DNA of 64,000 nucleotides from Dorea_D sp963559605 (GCA_963559605.1 CAUWLL010000002.1:47404-111403); one strand, 5' to 3'. Counted from the stretch's first letter, positions 8,643-18,774 are shown. Translations and numbers: made by a program. The notes: generated from the sequence alone by a model not told the origin.

Positions 8643-9407
8643 ATGGGACTGGCAAATGACGGTATGCTTCAAAAGGCAGTCATTGAAATCATAAATGAAA
8701 AACCGGATGAAATCAGGGTTACAGGTGCAAAGGAAAAAAAGATACCGGGGATGAACACCAAAAATCTGAGCGATAAGGCGGAAAATGCTTTAACAAATAA
8801 GATGCAGCGGACCTCTGTTCAGGGAAACGGAAAAGAGGTCGTCCGCTTTGTGGTACAGTTTAATCCTGCCGAGCTTCGGATTACAGCAGAAGGGCAGCAG
8901 GATTCTAACAGTTATCTCACAGATGTTTCCGGTACCGGAAAGACAATTGCAACGAATTCACTGTCTTCGCGTGCCAGAGTGTATTTTAAATTGATTTTTG
9001 ACGATACGGATAATGAGGAGGCATTTCAGTCAGAATATGAAGTTCTACATCCGGGGAAAGTAAAACAGAGAGCGGGTAATTACTTGAAAACACCACAGCA
9101 GATTTTAAATGCCCGCGGTACTAGAAAACAGCAGAAAGAGCGTACGGTACGAAGTCAGGTGGAAGGGCTGATGGCAGCTCTTAGAAGCGAATATAAAAGA
9201 AAAGTAAGATTTATCTGGGGAAATTTAAGCTACAGTGGATATTTGAATACGCTTCAGGCAGAATATACGATGTTTAATCCTGACGGCTCTCCGATACGTG
9301 CCGAGGTTCAGATTGTAATTTTATGTATGGATGAAAATCTAGAGCAGGGCAATATGGGACAGTGGCACAAACATTATGTGAATTTGACAAACAGTCTGAA
9401 AAAATAG
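8643..9407 (+). CDS. CIS tube/baseplate protein, Afp7-like (copy 1)
   Basis: 254 residues of the contractile injection system tube-protein family (N-terminal domain of Afp7/Pvc7, gp53-like). Typical features are VRFVVQFNPAELRIT near residue 68, VYFKLIFDDTDNEEAF, the basic RTVRSQVEGLMAAL helix, VRFIWGNLSYSGYLNTLQAEYTMFNPDGSPIRAEV, and a C-terminal amphipathic tail. In Afp7 this domain is followed by a LysM domain; none is present here. It is the first of two adjacent paralogues. The product should link the tube base to the hub. Confidence 0.78.
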   Translation: MGLANDGMLQKAVIEIINEKPDEIRVTGAKEKKIPGMNTKNLSDKAENALTNKMQRTSVQGNGKEVVRFVVQFNPAELRITAEGQQDSNSYLTDVSGTGKTIATNSLSSRARVYFKLIFDDTDNEEAFQSEYEVLHPGKVKQRAGNYLKTPQQILNARGTRKQQKERTVRSQVEGLMAALRSEYKRKVRFIWGNLSYSGYLNTLQAEYTMFNPDGSPIRAEVQIVILCMDENLEQGNMGQWHKHYVNLTNSLKK

Positions 9408-9419
9408 TGGAGGAACAGT

Positions 9420-10106
9420 GTGGAAGTTCAAAAAGCAGTATTAAGAATCGGGAAATTGAATAGCAGTGCACGAGACAGTGTGGACTATTACGATATGCCG
9501 GTGCAATATAATCCGTCCAGCCTGTCCTTTTCTTCAAGGGCAGGACTGATCGAAGAGGACGGACCGGGAGAAGCGGGAATCGGCACACACATGAGCGCTA
9601 TATTGCCTCCGGAAACAACGCTTAGTTTTGACTTGATCTTTGAGGCCATAGAGACGGAAGATGCATTTTTGAGTTATACGAAACAGCAGAGTATTGCGGA
9701 GGCTCTCGGGAAAAAAAGAATTTCTTCGGCAGACAATAAGACGAGGACACAGAACAATGAATGTTCCGTGCAGCGTCAAGTAGACGGACTTTTGTCTCTT
9801 GTAATGCAGGTGGCGACAAAGCAGGTGGAGTTTGTCTGGGGCGGTATGAGTTTCAAAGGAGAGCTTGAAGACGTGAATGCGGAATATACAATGTTTAACG
9901 CGAAAGGGAATCCGATTTTAGCAAAAGTCAGTTTGTCTATCTGTCAGGCACAGGCAGATTCGGATAACAGAACCAATACGTCAGAGGAAACCTACTGGGA
10001 GGATGCATGGAAGAAATTCGTGAGACTGTCGGGAAAAAGAGAAGAGAAAGAAAAGCAGACAGAACAATATGAGAGTACAGTAAATATTTTAAAGCTGAAT
10101 ATTTAA
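9420..10106 (+). CDS. CIS tube/baseplate protein, Afp7-like (copy 2)
   Basis: 228 residues, GTG start after TGGAGGAA. It is a paralogue of the preceding gene: MPVQYNPSSLSFSSRAG matches VVQFNPAELRIT, SVQRQVDGLLSLV matches RTVRSQVEGLMAAL, and VEFVWGGMSFKGELEDVNAEYTMF matches VRFIWGNLSYSGYLNTLQAEYTMF. It is shorter at the N-terminus and has an extended, charged C-terminus (KREEKEKQTEQ) that also lacks LysM. The pair may form a mixed ring, or serve two successive rings; neither is shown by the sequence. Confidence 0.75.
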   Translation: MEVQKAVLRIGKLNSSARDSVDYYDMPVQYNPSSLSFSSRAGLIEEDGPGEAGIGTHMSAILPPETTLSFDLIFEAIETEDAFLSYTKQQSIAEALGKKRISSADNKTRTQNNECSVQRQVDGLLSLVMQVATKQVEFVWGGMSFKGELEDVNAEYTMFNAKGNPILAKVSLSICQAQADSDNRTNTSEETYWEDAWKKFVRLSGKREEKEKQTEQYESTVNILKLNI

Positions 10107-10120
10107 GGCGGGGACAGTAA

Positions 10121-11275
10121 ATGGCGGCATATAACTATGAGGATTTGAAAAAAATATATCATGATTTTGAGCATCCGGTAGCAGTGCTTAAAGTAGCGGA
10201 GAGGGATTTTTCAGAGAATAACAATGCATTTATACTGAATGACATTGAAGTAGAGTTGACTTGCGGATTCGAAGCGTCTATGGCGACTTTTTGTATCTAC
10301 AATGTTTTTTCGAAATATACATCAAAGTTTGAATTGGACAGTTTGAAAAAATATGTGCAGCTTGGTTCTAAAGTAGAACTCAGCCTTGGTTATCTGGATC
10401 AGACCAGAACAGTGTTTTTGGGAGTGATCACAAGAGTAAATTTTATATATGAAAATGAAAGTCATCCTTATGTACAGGTTACAGCGATGGATATTAAAGG
10501 GATTATGATGGCGGGAGGTTTTGCGAAACAGTTAAAAGCAGAATGCTATTCAGAAGCAGTAAAAGAGCTTTTTACGAGAACCGCTTATAATAAAATGCAA
10601 CAGTACGGAATGATGTCTTTGGAGATTGACGATACCCCGGATAAAAGGGCGTCCGAAGGCGGTAAGGGTTCTGATACCAGAACCATTGAGGTTACAAATG
10701 AAAGTGATTATGAATTTGTCGTGAGGGCAGCGAAAAGATATAACTATGAATTTTTCGCGCATTGTAATACGGTTTACTTTCGGAAAGCGAAGAAAAATAA
10801 AGAAATTTTGATGGAGATGGGACCGGGAACAGGGCTTCTCGGATTTGACATCGGTTATGATATTACCGGCCTTTCCGGCCAAGTTGAGGTAAGAGGAATG
10901 GACAACGGGAAGGGGCAGGCGATTCAGGCGAAGGAGAAACTCAACAACAAGGTGTCAGGAGGAAGCCATGCCAAAGCGCTTCTGAAAGGGAGCGTAAAAG
11001 TATATACAGATCCGACAATTTCTTCAGCGGAAGAGGCAAAAAACCGCGCGACATTTCTGGCAGAACAGATTTCGTATCGTCTGGGAAGTGCAGAATGTAA
11101 GTGTGTCGGACTTCCGGAGCTTGTACCGGGAAGATTTATCAAGATTACGGCGCTTGGAGAACCTGCGGACAACAGTTTCTATCTTCAGACGGTAAGGCAT
11201 GTTCTCCGAGGGGAAGAAGGTTTTAAGACCTATTTAGAAGGGAAAACGTGCGCAATGAATTATGAACCAAGATAA
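10121..11275 (+). CDS. Baseplate hub protein (gpD/VgrG domain, Afp8 N-terminal part)
   Basis: 384 residues of the phage late-control gene D / VgrG hub family. The N-terminal ring domain includes VELTCGFEASMATFCIYN and LGSKVELSLGYLDQTRTVFLGVITRVNF; the middle has RTIEVTNESDYEFVVRAAKR followed by NYEFFAHCNTVYFRK, a pattern common to hub proteins, and the C-terminus returns to the tube-like fold (LVPGRFIKI). Trimers of this protein convert the sixfold tube to the threefold spike. In Afp8 and many eCIS the hub and spike are one polypeptide; here the spike is a separate downstream gene. Confidence 0.85.
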   Translation: MAAYNYEDLKKIYHDFEHPVAVLKVAERDFSENNNAFILNDIEVELTCGFEASMATFCIYNVFSKYTSKFELDSLKKYVQLGSKVELSLGYLDQTRTVFLGVITRVNFIYENESHPYVQVTAMDIKGIMMAGGFAKQLKAECYSEAVKELFTRTAYNKMQQYGMMSLEIDDTPDKRASEGGKGSDTRTIEVTNESDYEFVVRAAKRYNYEFFAHCNTVYFRKAKKNKEILMEMGPGTGLLGFDIGYDITGLSGQVEVRGMDNGKGQAIQAKEKLNNKVSGGSHAKALLKGSVKVYTDPTISSAEEAKNRATFLAEQISYRLGSAECKCVGLPELVPGRFIKITALGEPADNSFYLQTVRHVLRGEEGFKTYLEGKTCAMNYEPR

Positions 11276-11289
11276 AGGAGCAATTGAGT

Positions 11290-12108
11290 ATGGGCTTGTA
11301 TGATATTATGGATGAGATCACATCAAGGCAGATTACGAAGACGGAAACGGGAGAAAACCGCATCATGGGACTTCTTACCGGAATTGTGACAGAAAATTAT
11401 GATAAAGAAATGCCGGGAAGGGTATGTGTCCGAATTCCGGTAAGAGATGAAAATGCAAACGTACTGAAATGGGTGAGAGTCGCAATGCCGTCAGGCGGTG
11501 ACAAATGGGGGCACTATTTTCTGCCGGAGATCGGGGATCAGGTATTGGTTGCTTTTGAAGAGGGAAATATAGAAAAACCGTTTGTGATCGGCTGTATTCC
11601 GAGGGACAGTTCAAAGCTTGTTTCCTCCTCGGCAGATGAGAAAAACCAATACAAGAGAATTCGGACAAAGCATGGCTCTTCGCTTACTTTTGTGGATAGT
11701 AATGAGAGCGAGGAAGGGGACAAGGATCAGATTCTGATCCAGACGGCAAAAGAGCTACACTGTATGGAGCTGGATAATGAGAAGAATCAGATCAGTATCC
11801 GGGATAAAGAGAACAAGAATGCAATTATCCTTAAAACAGAAAAGGGACAGATGGAGATTCTTGCAGAGAAGAAGCTGACGATAAAGGTAGGAGACAGTAT
11901 CGAGATTGTTATGAATGGGGAAAATGGCGCCATCAATGTGAAATGTAACACTTTACAGGAGAAAGCAAGCAAAAATGTGAAAATAGAAACTGACGGAAAC
12001 GGCAGTTTAAAAGCGGCTGCCGGACTTACATTAGAAGGAGGAAGTCAGGCAAAGCTTTCAAGCGGCGGACAGACGACGGTAGAAGGAAGTTTGATCAAGA
12101 TTGGATAA
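11290..12108 (+). CDS. Baseplate spike (gp5/gpV-like OB fold plus beta-helix)
   Basis: 272 residues. I place the start at the ATG at 11290, 9 bases after AAAGGAG; a TTG at 11284 is too close to that site. Residues ~25-110 are the OB fold of spike proteins: GLLTGIVTENYDKEMPGRV, VLKWVRVAMPSGG, and LPEIGDQVLVAFEEGNIEKPFVIG. Residues ~125 to the end have short beta repeats (IEIVMNGENGAINVKCN, LTLEGGSQAKLSSGG) that should form the trimeric beta-helix needle. The DUF4280 tip probably binds its end. It is a separate gene from the hub, as in phage P2 (gpV/gpD). Confidence 0.87.
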   Translation: MGLYDIMDEITSRQITKTETGENRIMGLLTGIVTENYDKEMPGRVCVRIPVRDENANVLKWVRVAMPSGGDKWGHYFLPEIGDQVLVAFEEGNIEKPFVIGCIPRDSSKLVSSSADEKNQYKRIRTKHGSSLTFVDSNESEEGDKDQILIQTAKELHCMELDNEKNQISIRDKENKNAIILKTEKGQMEILAEKKLTIKVGDSIEIVMNGENGAINVKCNTLQEKASKNVKIETDGNGSLKAAAGLTLEGGSQAKLSSGGQTTVEGSLIKIG

Positions 12109-12137
12109 GGTGTGTAAGAAAGAACGGAGGATGAGGC

Positions 12138-12572
12138 ATGGAAGATAGAAAGGTTCTTGGAACAGGAATGAAATTTCCGCTACAGGTAAATCCTGCTACA
12201 GGAAGATTTGATGTTTCCGTGGGAACACAGTCAGTAAAGGAGTCTGTTTACTTGATCTTAATGACGCAGAAGACAGAGCGAATGGCAAGACCGTCTTTTG
12301 GAAGTACTATTGTGGAGTATACATTTATGGATATGACAGACACGATGATGACGATGATGTCTAAAGACATCCGCGAGGATATTCTGACACAAGAACCCAG
12401 AATTGTGGATGTGGATATTGATATAGTGCTGAGAGCAGATAAGGGGTGTTTGCTTGTGAATATTTCTTACACGCTTGCAGAAGGAAATAGGAAGGATAAT
12501 ATGGTATTTCCGTTTTATTTAGATACAGAGGGTGAAGAAGATGAAGAAAACAACAGATTCCAGACAGTTTAA
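12138..12572 (+). CDS. gp25-like baseplate wedge protein (Afp9)
   Basis: 144 residues of the gp25/GpW-type wedge family. The marker is the ITQKTERMARPSFGSTIVEY type motif, here LMTQKTERMARPSFGSTIVEY at residues ~35-55, containing the EPR-like charged cluster, followed by DIREDILTQEPRIVDVDIDI. In T4 and in T6SS (TssE) this protein nucleates the sheath on the baseplate. The ribosome site is CGGAGG. Its 3' end overlaps the following wedge gene by 32 bases, which suggests coupled translation. Confidence 0.9.
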   Translation: MEDRKVLGTGMKFPLQVNPATGRFDVSVGTQSVKESVYLILMTQKTERMARPSFGSTIVEYTFMDMTDTMMTMMSKDIREDILTQEPRIVDVDIDIVLRADKGCLLVNISYTLAEGNRKDNMVFPFYLDTEGEEDEENNRFQTV

Positions 12573-15513
12573 ATTGGATGGCAGAAGTGCTGCGGATATA
12601 AAAAAAGAGATTGTAAAACTGGCGGCGTCTTATACTCCGGAGTGGAATTTTGATGAGAAACATCCGGACATTGGCTCTACGATAGCGCTTCTTTTTGCAG
12701 AACAGGCAGAGTGGAACATTCACAAATATAACAGGCAGATAGAACAGTTCCGGATGGATTACATGAATATGCTCAGGGTATCGCCAAAATCAGCCCATCC
12801 GGCAGAGGCATATATTGTCTTTGAGCCTGCGCAGAGTAGTGACGGAGGAATCCGCCTGAAAAAAGGAACAAGGCTTTCGGCAGCAGGCGAGGAAAAAAAT
12901 ATTGTGTTCGAAACGATGACAGATTGTTTTATAACTTCCGCGGAGATGACACACTGTCTTCAGACGGAGGCAAATACCGGTGTGATCGTACCGATATTTG
13001 GTGAATTTAGTCGTCAAGATTATTTTGAAGAAAATATCCCGAAGGGAGAAGACGATTTTAATTCGGTATCGTTGTTCTCTTATCCGGAAACCGGGATTGA
13101 AAAGAATGGGCTGGTGATCGCTCATACACATATTTTTGATATAGAAAATGATAAAATCTATTTGAAGCTCATCGGAAGAGAAGATCTTGCAGACAGAATC
13201 ATGAGAAAAGAATTCAAAATTCTCTATCCCGGAACAGATGCACTTCTGGAGGCAGAAGAAGTAGAACTTTTGTCAGATACTCTTGTGATCGGAAGAAAGG
13301 AGCCTGTAGAGCCGGTGCTTATTCTGGAAGCGGTAAAACCGCCAGAGCATCAAATCGTTTTGGACGAAATCCTTGTATCTTCGGCAGGAGAGGCACATAA
13401 CGCGTCTTATGTGGGAGATGGAATTACAGATAAGGATACCGGAAAATTCGAATTGTTCGGAAATACGCTTCAACTGTTCAAAGAGTGTTATATTGGAGAT
13501 GACAGTTATTTTTCAAAGGGAAATTCTGTCATCCGGATACATTTTAGAGCGGCTTTTGCAGTATATACTACAGGCTTGATCACAGCAGGGCAGGAACAGG
13601 ATTTAAGCCTGATCAAACGGAAGCCGCCCCATCAGATAGAGTTTGTTCCGGCAGAGACAAATGTGGAAGAAATCGCATTGGAATATTATAACGGAACTGG
13701 GTGGAAACGATTGGTTTGTGAGACCGATTGTACGAGAATGTTCTCAGCCGGGAGGAAGGGCGATTATGAGATAAAGTTCTTATGTCCGCAGGATTGGAAG
13801 CCTATACAGACAGGCTCTTATGAAGGACGGTGTCTGCGTGTTCGCTTGCTAAAAGCGGATAATTGCTATATGACTCCGTGCAACCATACCTGCCCGGTGA
13901 TAGAGCAGCTGAAAATCAGCTACAGCTATGAGGGGAAATTCGAAAGACCGCAGTATCTGGAAAGATTGTGGGGAACTATGAGAAAGGATCTGACAGATGA
14001 CTATAGGAGAAGAAAGCCGATGACGGTATTTTGTCCGTCTGTACATGAAGAAGATGCAATTTATTTTGGATTTGAACAGAGGCTTAAGGAAGGTCCGATT
14101 ATGATGTATTTTGAATTTGATCAGAATACAGGATTCGAGGGAATAAAATTATCAGCAGAATATTCCACAAAGCACGGCTTTCGAAGGATGAAAATCTTGG
14201 ACGGAACAGACGGTTTTTCTCATACGGGAATTATATGCTTTATGCCGCCGGAGGACTTTGCCGGAACAACATTGGGAGGAGTGGAAAGATACTGGCTTCG
14301 GATAACAGGCAAGGACGGAATAAAGAAGGATACCGCTTGTCATCCGGTTTTGAAAAAAGTTTGTTTGAATGGGGTACTGGTCAACAATGTTGAGACGCTG
14401 GACGAAGAAGAATTTTATGTGGAACAGATCCAGCCGGATATGTCTTTTACTCTGACAGAAGGAAATATTCTCGATGCAGATATTTGGGTGAATGAAAGAG
14501 ATTGTTGCTCTATGGAGCAGATGAATGAAATGCTGAGAATGTGCCCGGAGAAAGCGCGGGCAGAATACGATATGTCAGGGAATATTCAGGATTTCTTTGT
14601 GAAATGGGAAGAGGTAGAAGATTTCGGAAACTCCGGGCCAAAAGATAGACATTATATTTTGGACAGATCTCATAATAAAGTGAGGTTTGGCGGCGGAGTG
14701 CATGTGAAGATCCCGGGAGTGACGAATAGTGTTTCTTTTCTTGCGAATGTCAAAGTGTGTGATGGAAGCAATGGAAATGTGGGGGCGGGAGAAATTGTTG
14801 ATTTCGTCTCTAATGTCCACTTCTATGGCAGCTTTTATAATCCTCTGCCGGCATTTGGAGGAACCGATCAGGAGGCGCTGGATGCGGTGCTGCAAAGAGG
14901 CGCCGGCTTAATGAGTAACCGCCACAGGCTTCTTACCAAAATGGATTATATCAGAGAAATAAAAGCTATATCGCAAAACATAGACAAGGTGTCTTGTATC
15001 GTGGGAGAAACACTGGAGGGAAAGGTTTCGCCCGAGCATATTTGTCTTGTTGTTTTGATGAAAGATTTTATAGAAGGTTCCCGATCCTTTATACGGGAAG
15101 CGGCAGGGATTAAGGGAGAATTATATTCTAAGTGTGAGATGACTATAGAAAGAGATAAGCTTTCGATCATACAGCCTATTCCGGTAGAAATTTCCGTAGA
15201 ATTGTGGGTGAAAGGTGACGGACAGGAGGAAAATTTTGAGATACAAAACCGATTGACAAAGATGCTACAGATGTTTCTGGACCCGGTTTCCGGAGGATCT
15301 GGTTCGGGATGGCAAATCGGTATGCTGCCGGATACAGCACAGATTCTTATGAGGCTTCATGCATCTGTTCATGATGTGCACATAAAAAATATTATGATCA
15401 CTGGAACATATATGAAAAAAACAGGCATATGCGAAAGGGAACTGGATAAAATTCCAAAATCGCCGTTCTTTATTTGCAAGAGCGGCAGACATAAAATACA
15501 TATCTTAACGTAA
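12541..15513 (+). CDS. Large baseplate wedge protein (Afp11-like, gp6/J family)
   Basis: 990 residues. The ATG at 12541 is preferred over an in-frame GTG 9 bases earlier because AGAGGG lies at the right distance. N-terminal WNFDEKHPDIGSTIALLFAEQAEWNIHKYNR is the opening of eCIS baseplate wedge proteins. Residues ~100-650 are variable beta-rich insertions, and the C-terminal third holds the J-like core (VRFGGGVHVKIPGVTNSV, then FGGTDQEALDAVLQRG and LLTKMDYIREIKAI). Two of these wedges usually join to make each of the six baseplate arms. Overlap with gp25 supports a shared complex. Confidence 0.85.
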   Translation: MKKTTDSRQFKLDGRSAADIKKEIVKLAASYTPEWNFDEKHPDIGSTIALLFAEQAEWNIHKYNRQIEQFRMDYMNMLRVSPKSAHPAEAYIVFEPAQSSDGGIRLKKGTRLSAAGEEKNIVFETMTDCFITSAEMTHCLQTEANTGVIVPIFGEFSRQDYFEENIPKGEDDFNSVSLFSYPETGIEKNGLVIAHTHIFDIENDKIYLKLIGREDLADRIMRKEFKILYPGTDALLEAEEVELLSDTLVIGRKEPVEPVLILEAVKPPEHQIVLDEILVSSAGEAHNASYVGDGITDKDTGKFELFGNTLQLFKECYIGDDSYFSKGNSVIRIHFRAAFAVYTTGLITAGQEQDLSLIKRKPPHQIEFVPAETNVEEIALEYYNGTGWKRLVCETDCTRMFSAGRKGDYEIKFLCPQDWKPIQTGSYEGRCLRVRLLKADNCYMTPCNHTCPVIEQLKISYSYEGKFERPQYLERLWGTMRKDLTDDYRRRKPMTVFCPSVHEEDAIYFGFEQRLKEGPIMMYFEFDQNTGFEGIKLSAEYSTKHGFRRMKILDGTDGFSHTGIICFMPPEDFAGTTLGGVERYWLRITGKDGIKKDTACHPVLKKVCLNGVLVNNVETLDEEEFYVEQIQPDMSFTLTEGNILDADIWVNERDCCSMEQMNEMLRMCPEKARAEYDMSGNIQDFFVKWEEVEDFGNSGPKDRHYILDRSHNKVRFGGGVHVKIPGVTNSVSFLANVKVCDGSNGNVGAGEIVDFVSNVHFYGSFYNPLPAFGGTDQEALDAVLQRGAGLMSNRHRLLTKMDYIREIKAISQNIDKVSCIVGETLEGKVSPEHICLVVLMKDFIEGSRSFIREAAGIKGELYSKCEMTIERDKLSIIQPIPVEISVELWVKGDGQEENFEIQNRLTKMLQMFLDPVSGGSGSGWQIGMLPDTAQILMRLHASVHDVHIKNIMITGTYMKKTGICERELDKIPKSPFFICKSGRHKIHILT

Positions 15514-15524
15514 GGAGGACTGCC

Positions 15525-17624
15525 ATGCTGGACATGAAGAAACAGACGGATAAAACATATGAGGAGTGGATGGAAGAAGCGCTTCAAAGAATTCCTATGT
15601 ATTCCTCTGAGTGGACGAACTTTAATTCATCAGATCCGGGCATTACGATTCTTGAAAATTTAACGGCTTTTCATGTGCTTCAGCAGTCACAGATGGACAA
15701 GACGTCTTCAGAAGTGACGAAAAGGCTTCTGGGGCTTGCAGGTATTGCGCCATATCCGGGAAGATGTGCGAGAGTACTTCTATCCGCCGAACATCTGAAA
15801 GAGGAAATTACATTTCCTGGTAATCAACAATTTCATGTGGGCGAGCTTACTTTCGAAACGGAACGGATGTGTAAAGCAGGAGGACACAGGCTGCTGGGGG
15901 TTTATGGGTTGAACCACGGAGAGCTTTTGAACGCAGAGGTTCTTTTGAATCCAGAAGTACCTTTGAGTGTCAGAATATTCGGGGATCGTCCGGAAGAAGG
16001 AAATGCGGTGTATTTTATTATGGACTCCATTCCGGAAGAAAAAGAACTTCATTTTTATGTACATACGGTAAAGACGCCATATAGAAACGCATTTGTAGAA
16101 TCTGTAAATAACCGATTCGCAAAAATATCATGGCAGTGTTATACGGAGGAAGGATTCCAGGATATTCAGTGCAGAGATATGACAGGAGCTTTCTTGACAG
16201 ACGGTGAGCTTGTTTTTCGTGGAATCCGTAAACCGGCAGTGTATGAAGAATTGCCCGAAAAGGGATATTGTATCCGCGGAGTTCTGAAAAAAGTAGATTA
16301 CGATATTCCACCCCGTATTCTTTCAGTACATGGCTTCCTTTTAGAAGCGGTACAGAGAAATACCAGTTGTATCGTGAAAAATTGCAGAAAAAGTAAAAAG
16401 GTGGAAATTCAATGTAATTTATTGAAAGACGGATATTTTCGGGTGTTTTGCAGAGAAGGAGAAGGAAAATCTTACCGGCGATATTATCCGTATGATGAAA
16501 CAGGCAGAGAGGGACGTTATTATCAGCTTCAATTTCAGGATGAAAATCGCATTTCTCTTGAATTTGACAGAGAAAGATTTCGATATGGTCCGGCGAGGGT
16601 AAAGGATGCGGTCCGTATTGTTATATATAATGAAGAAATGATGCAAAGATATGAATTGGGTACAGTATACGGATATGACGATCAGGAGATAGAGCTTCCG
16701 GCTGTGCATATTGTACCGGATAACTTCTGTCTTTTGGCAAAGAGGCAGGACGAGTATGGGGACGCTTGCTTTGATTTTGTTAAACCCGGAAAAAGAGAAG
16801 AGGGAGATTTAAAATATGAACTTTTAGAGACAGAAGGGAAAATCAAGATTCTCGATGCGGGGGATTTTATCGACGCCGAGTTATTTCTTGCAGGATTGTC
16901 TGCTTACAGTGGAGAGGAGGGAAATGTAAGAGCGAATAATCAATTTATTACAAGGTTGCCACAGGGAGAGTTTGTATTTAAGAATCCGGCGCCGGGTGTC
17001 GGAGGGCTTCTGAAAGAATCTACGGAATCCGCGGTACAGAGATTTTATAATGAAATGAAAAGACCGGAGGCTGCGGTTTGTGCAAAAGATTATGAAGAGA
17101 TGGTGCAGAAAATATCGGGACTTTGTATCCAGAAGGTACGGGCGGTCATGGACTATCGAAAAAATGAAGTGCGGATCATTATAAAACCGTGGGCAGAAGA
17201 AGAATTTCCAAAACTCACACCGCTCTATAGAAATATGCTGGAAAAATATTTTGAATATCGCAGGCTTTTGACTACGCGGATACGATTTGTAGATCCAAAG
17301 TATGTAGGGATTGATGTGCGCGGCGTGATTTATGTAAAACGTCACTATGCGCATTACCGGGAGAAGATAGAGGAGGTTCTCAGAAAACATCTGGATTATC
17401 GGAACGGCTCCCACAATTTCGGAGATATACTTCGGTTCGAGGAATTGTTTTATGAGCTGGACCGGTTAGACTGTATTGATTCTATGCAGAATCTGGCGCT
17501 TTATCCACAGAATCATAATCTGGCGACAATAGAAGGAATGGATATTCATCCCGCAGAAGATTGTCTTTGTTATCCGGGGGATTTTTATTTGGATATACAT
17601 GCCGGACAGGCAGGAAGTTATTAG
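15525..17624 (+). CDS. Second baseplate wedge protein (J-like, Afp11/12-type)
   Basis: 699 residues, start after TAAGGAGG. The N-terminus YSSEWTNFNSSDPGITILENLTAFHVLQQ is a clear parallel to that of the preceding protein, and the C-terminal part again holds a J-like core (FKNPAPGVGG..., PEAAVCAKDYEEMVQKI, VRIIIKPW). It is therefore probably the partner wedge of the gp6 heterodimer type seen in Afp11/Afp12 and in P2 gpJ. The middle region shows no motif I can name. The gap to the previous gene is 11 bases. Confidence 0.78.
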   Translation: MLDMKKQTDKTYEEWMEEALQRIPMYSSEWTNFNSSDPGITILENLTAFHVLQQSQMDKTSSEVTKRLLGLAGIAPYPGRCARVLLSAEHLKEEITFPGNQQFHVGELTFETERMCKAGGHRLLGVYGLNHGELLNAEVLLNPEVPLSVRIFGDRPEEGNAVYFIMDSIPEEKELHFYVHTVKTPYRNAFVESVNNRFAKISWQCYTEEGFQDIQCRDMTGAFLTDGELVFRGIRKPAVYEELPEKGYCIRGVLKKVDYDIPPRILSVHGFLLEAVQRNTSCIVKNCRKSKKVEIQCNLLKDGYFRVFCREGEGKSYRRYYPYDETGREGRYYQLQFQDENRISLEFDRERFRYGPARVKDAVRIVIYNEEMMQRYELGTVYGYDDQEIELPAVHIVPDNFCLLAKRQDEYGDACFDFVKPGKREEGDLKYELLETEGKIKILDAGDFIDAELFLAGLSAYSGEEGNVRANNQFITRLPQGEFVFKNPAPGVGGLLKESTESAVQRFYNEMKRPEAAVCAKDYEEMVQKISGLCIQKVRAVMDYRKNEVRIIIKPWAEEEFPKLTPLYRNMLEKYFEYRRLLTTRIRFVDPKYVGIDVRGVIYVKRHYAHYREKIEEVLRKHLDYRNGSHNFGDILRFEELFYELDRLDCIDSMQNLALYPQNHNLATIEGMDIHPAEDCLCYPGDFYLDIHAGQAGSY

Positions 17625-17637
17625 GAGGAAAGCAGCT

Positions 17638-18774
17638 ATGAATTATGTGAGAAATTATTCTATTCAGAAAAACAGGCTTTCCAAAGCCTGCATGGAGGGG
17701 ATGGAGATACTGCCGGACGGCGTTGTCAGAGTACTTCCGGAGGTCGGTCGGAGATATTTGTTTTTGGGCTGCCTTGACGGAGTAGACGAAGACAATCCTT
17801 GGGGAAGGTTCAAGAGCCGGATTCATTTATCGACAGATATGGCTTTTGTAATACGGGCATTCGCTTTGAATCAGAAAGTATTTGAGAGAAAAGGAACACT
17901 CACAGAGATTGACACGTTTCTTTGTGATCCGGAGATCCCGGCAGACATAAAGCTGGAGTTGTTTCGGACAGCAGACGCTGTTTCTATCGTGAATCAGGAA
18001 GATTTTTTGCTGTATGATGTCAGAGGACGGTATTTGTGGATTTGTATAGAGGTGATCGGGAATGGAAGCGGAGAATTATGTGACATGCGTATGGTTCTTC
18101 CGGGAGATAATTTTATGAACATTTTTCCGGAGGTTTACAGAGAGTGGAACAGCTTCTTTCATCGGTACATATCTATTTTTTCCAGCATTTATAACGATTT
18201 TCAAGAAAAAATCGATACAGTAGAAAATGTGCTTGATTTAGAGACGGCCTCAGATGAATTGTTATGTCTTTTGGCAAAATGGATGGGGGTGGACATAGAA
18301 GGAAACTTTCTCACTGGTGATAAGCTTCGTACATTTGTAAAAGAAATACATAAGTTGAATAAATGGCGTGGGACAAGGAAGTCGTTGGAACGTTTGACAG
18401 AGATTGTTCTGGGGGAGAAAGCAATTATACTGGAGAGAAACACGTTGGAGGAAAGAATCGGGACATCAGAGGAGAAAAACTATAATATACTTTATGGAAA
18501 CAACCCTTATTGTGTTACTTTGCTGATTAAAAATTTCGTAGAAGAAAATAAGCGTTCTCAGTTATATTTCCTTTTACAGCAGTTTATCCCGGTGAGGTGT
18601 AAGTTGAATCTGGTTTTTCTGGACGAGAAAAGCAATATGGATACGTATTGTTATTTGGATACAAATGCAAAATTGAAAAAAGAAGAAGTGGCATTTCTTG
18701 ATAAGAGAATGGTACTAGATAAAAATATTATTTTAACAGAAGCAGAGATAGGAGAGACAAAAACATGGAAGTAA
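17638..18774 (+). CDS. Baseplate protein, phage tail protein I-like
   Basis: 378 residues, start at the ATG 9 bases after AGGAGG; the frame is open upstream into the preceding gene but without a ribosome site. The central part (VYREWNSFFHRYISIFSSIYNDF, then LLCLLAKWMGVDIEGNFLTGDKLRTFVKEIHKLNKWRGTRKSLERL split over residues ~205-275) is the gpI pattern: a helical bundle with WLAxxxG and RGTxxxL motifs. In P2, gpI completes the wedge periphery together with gpJ. The end overlaps the STAS gene by 10 bases. Confidence 0.78.
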   Translation: MNYVRNYSIQKNRLSKACMEGMEILPDGVVRVLPEVGRRYLFLGCLDGVDEDNPWGRFKSRIHLSTDMAFVIRAFALNQKVFERKGTLTEIDTFLCDPEIPADIKLELFRTADAVSIVNQEDFLLYDVRGRYLWICIEVIGNGSGELCDMRMVLPGDNFMNIFPEVYREWNSFFHRYISIFSSIYNDFQEKIDTVENVLDLETASDELLCLLAKWMGVDIEGNFLTGDKLRTFVKEIHKLNKWRGTRKSLERLTEIVLGEKAIILERNTLEERIGTSEEKNYNILYGNNPYCVTLLIKNFVEENKRSQLYFLLQQFIPVRCKLNLVFLDEKSNMDTYCYLDTNAKLKKEEVAFLDKRMVLDKNIILTEAEIGETKTWK

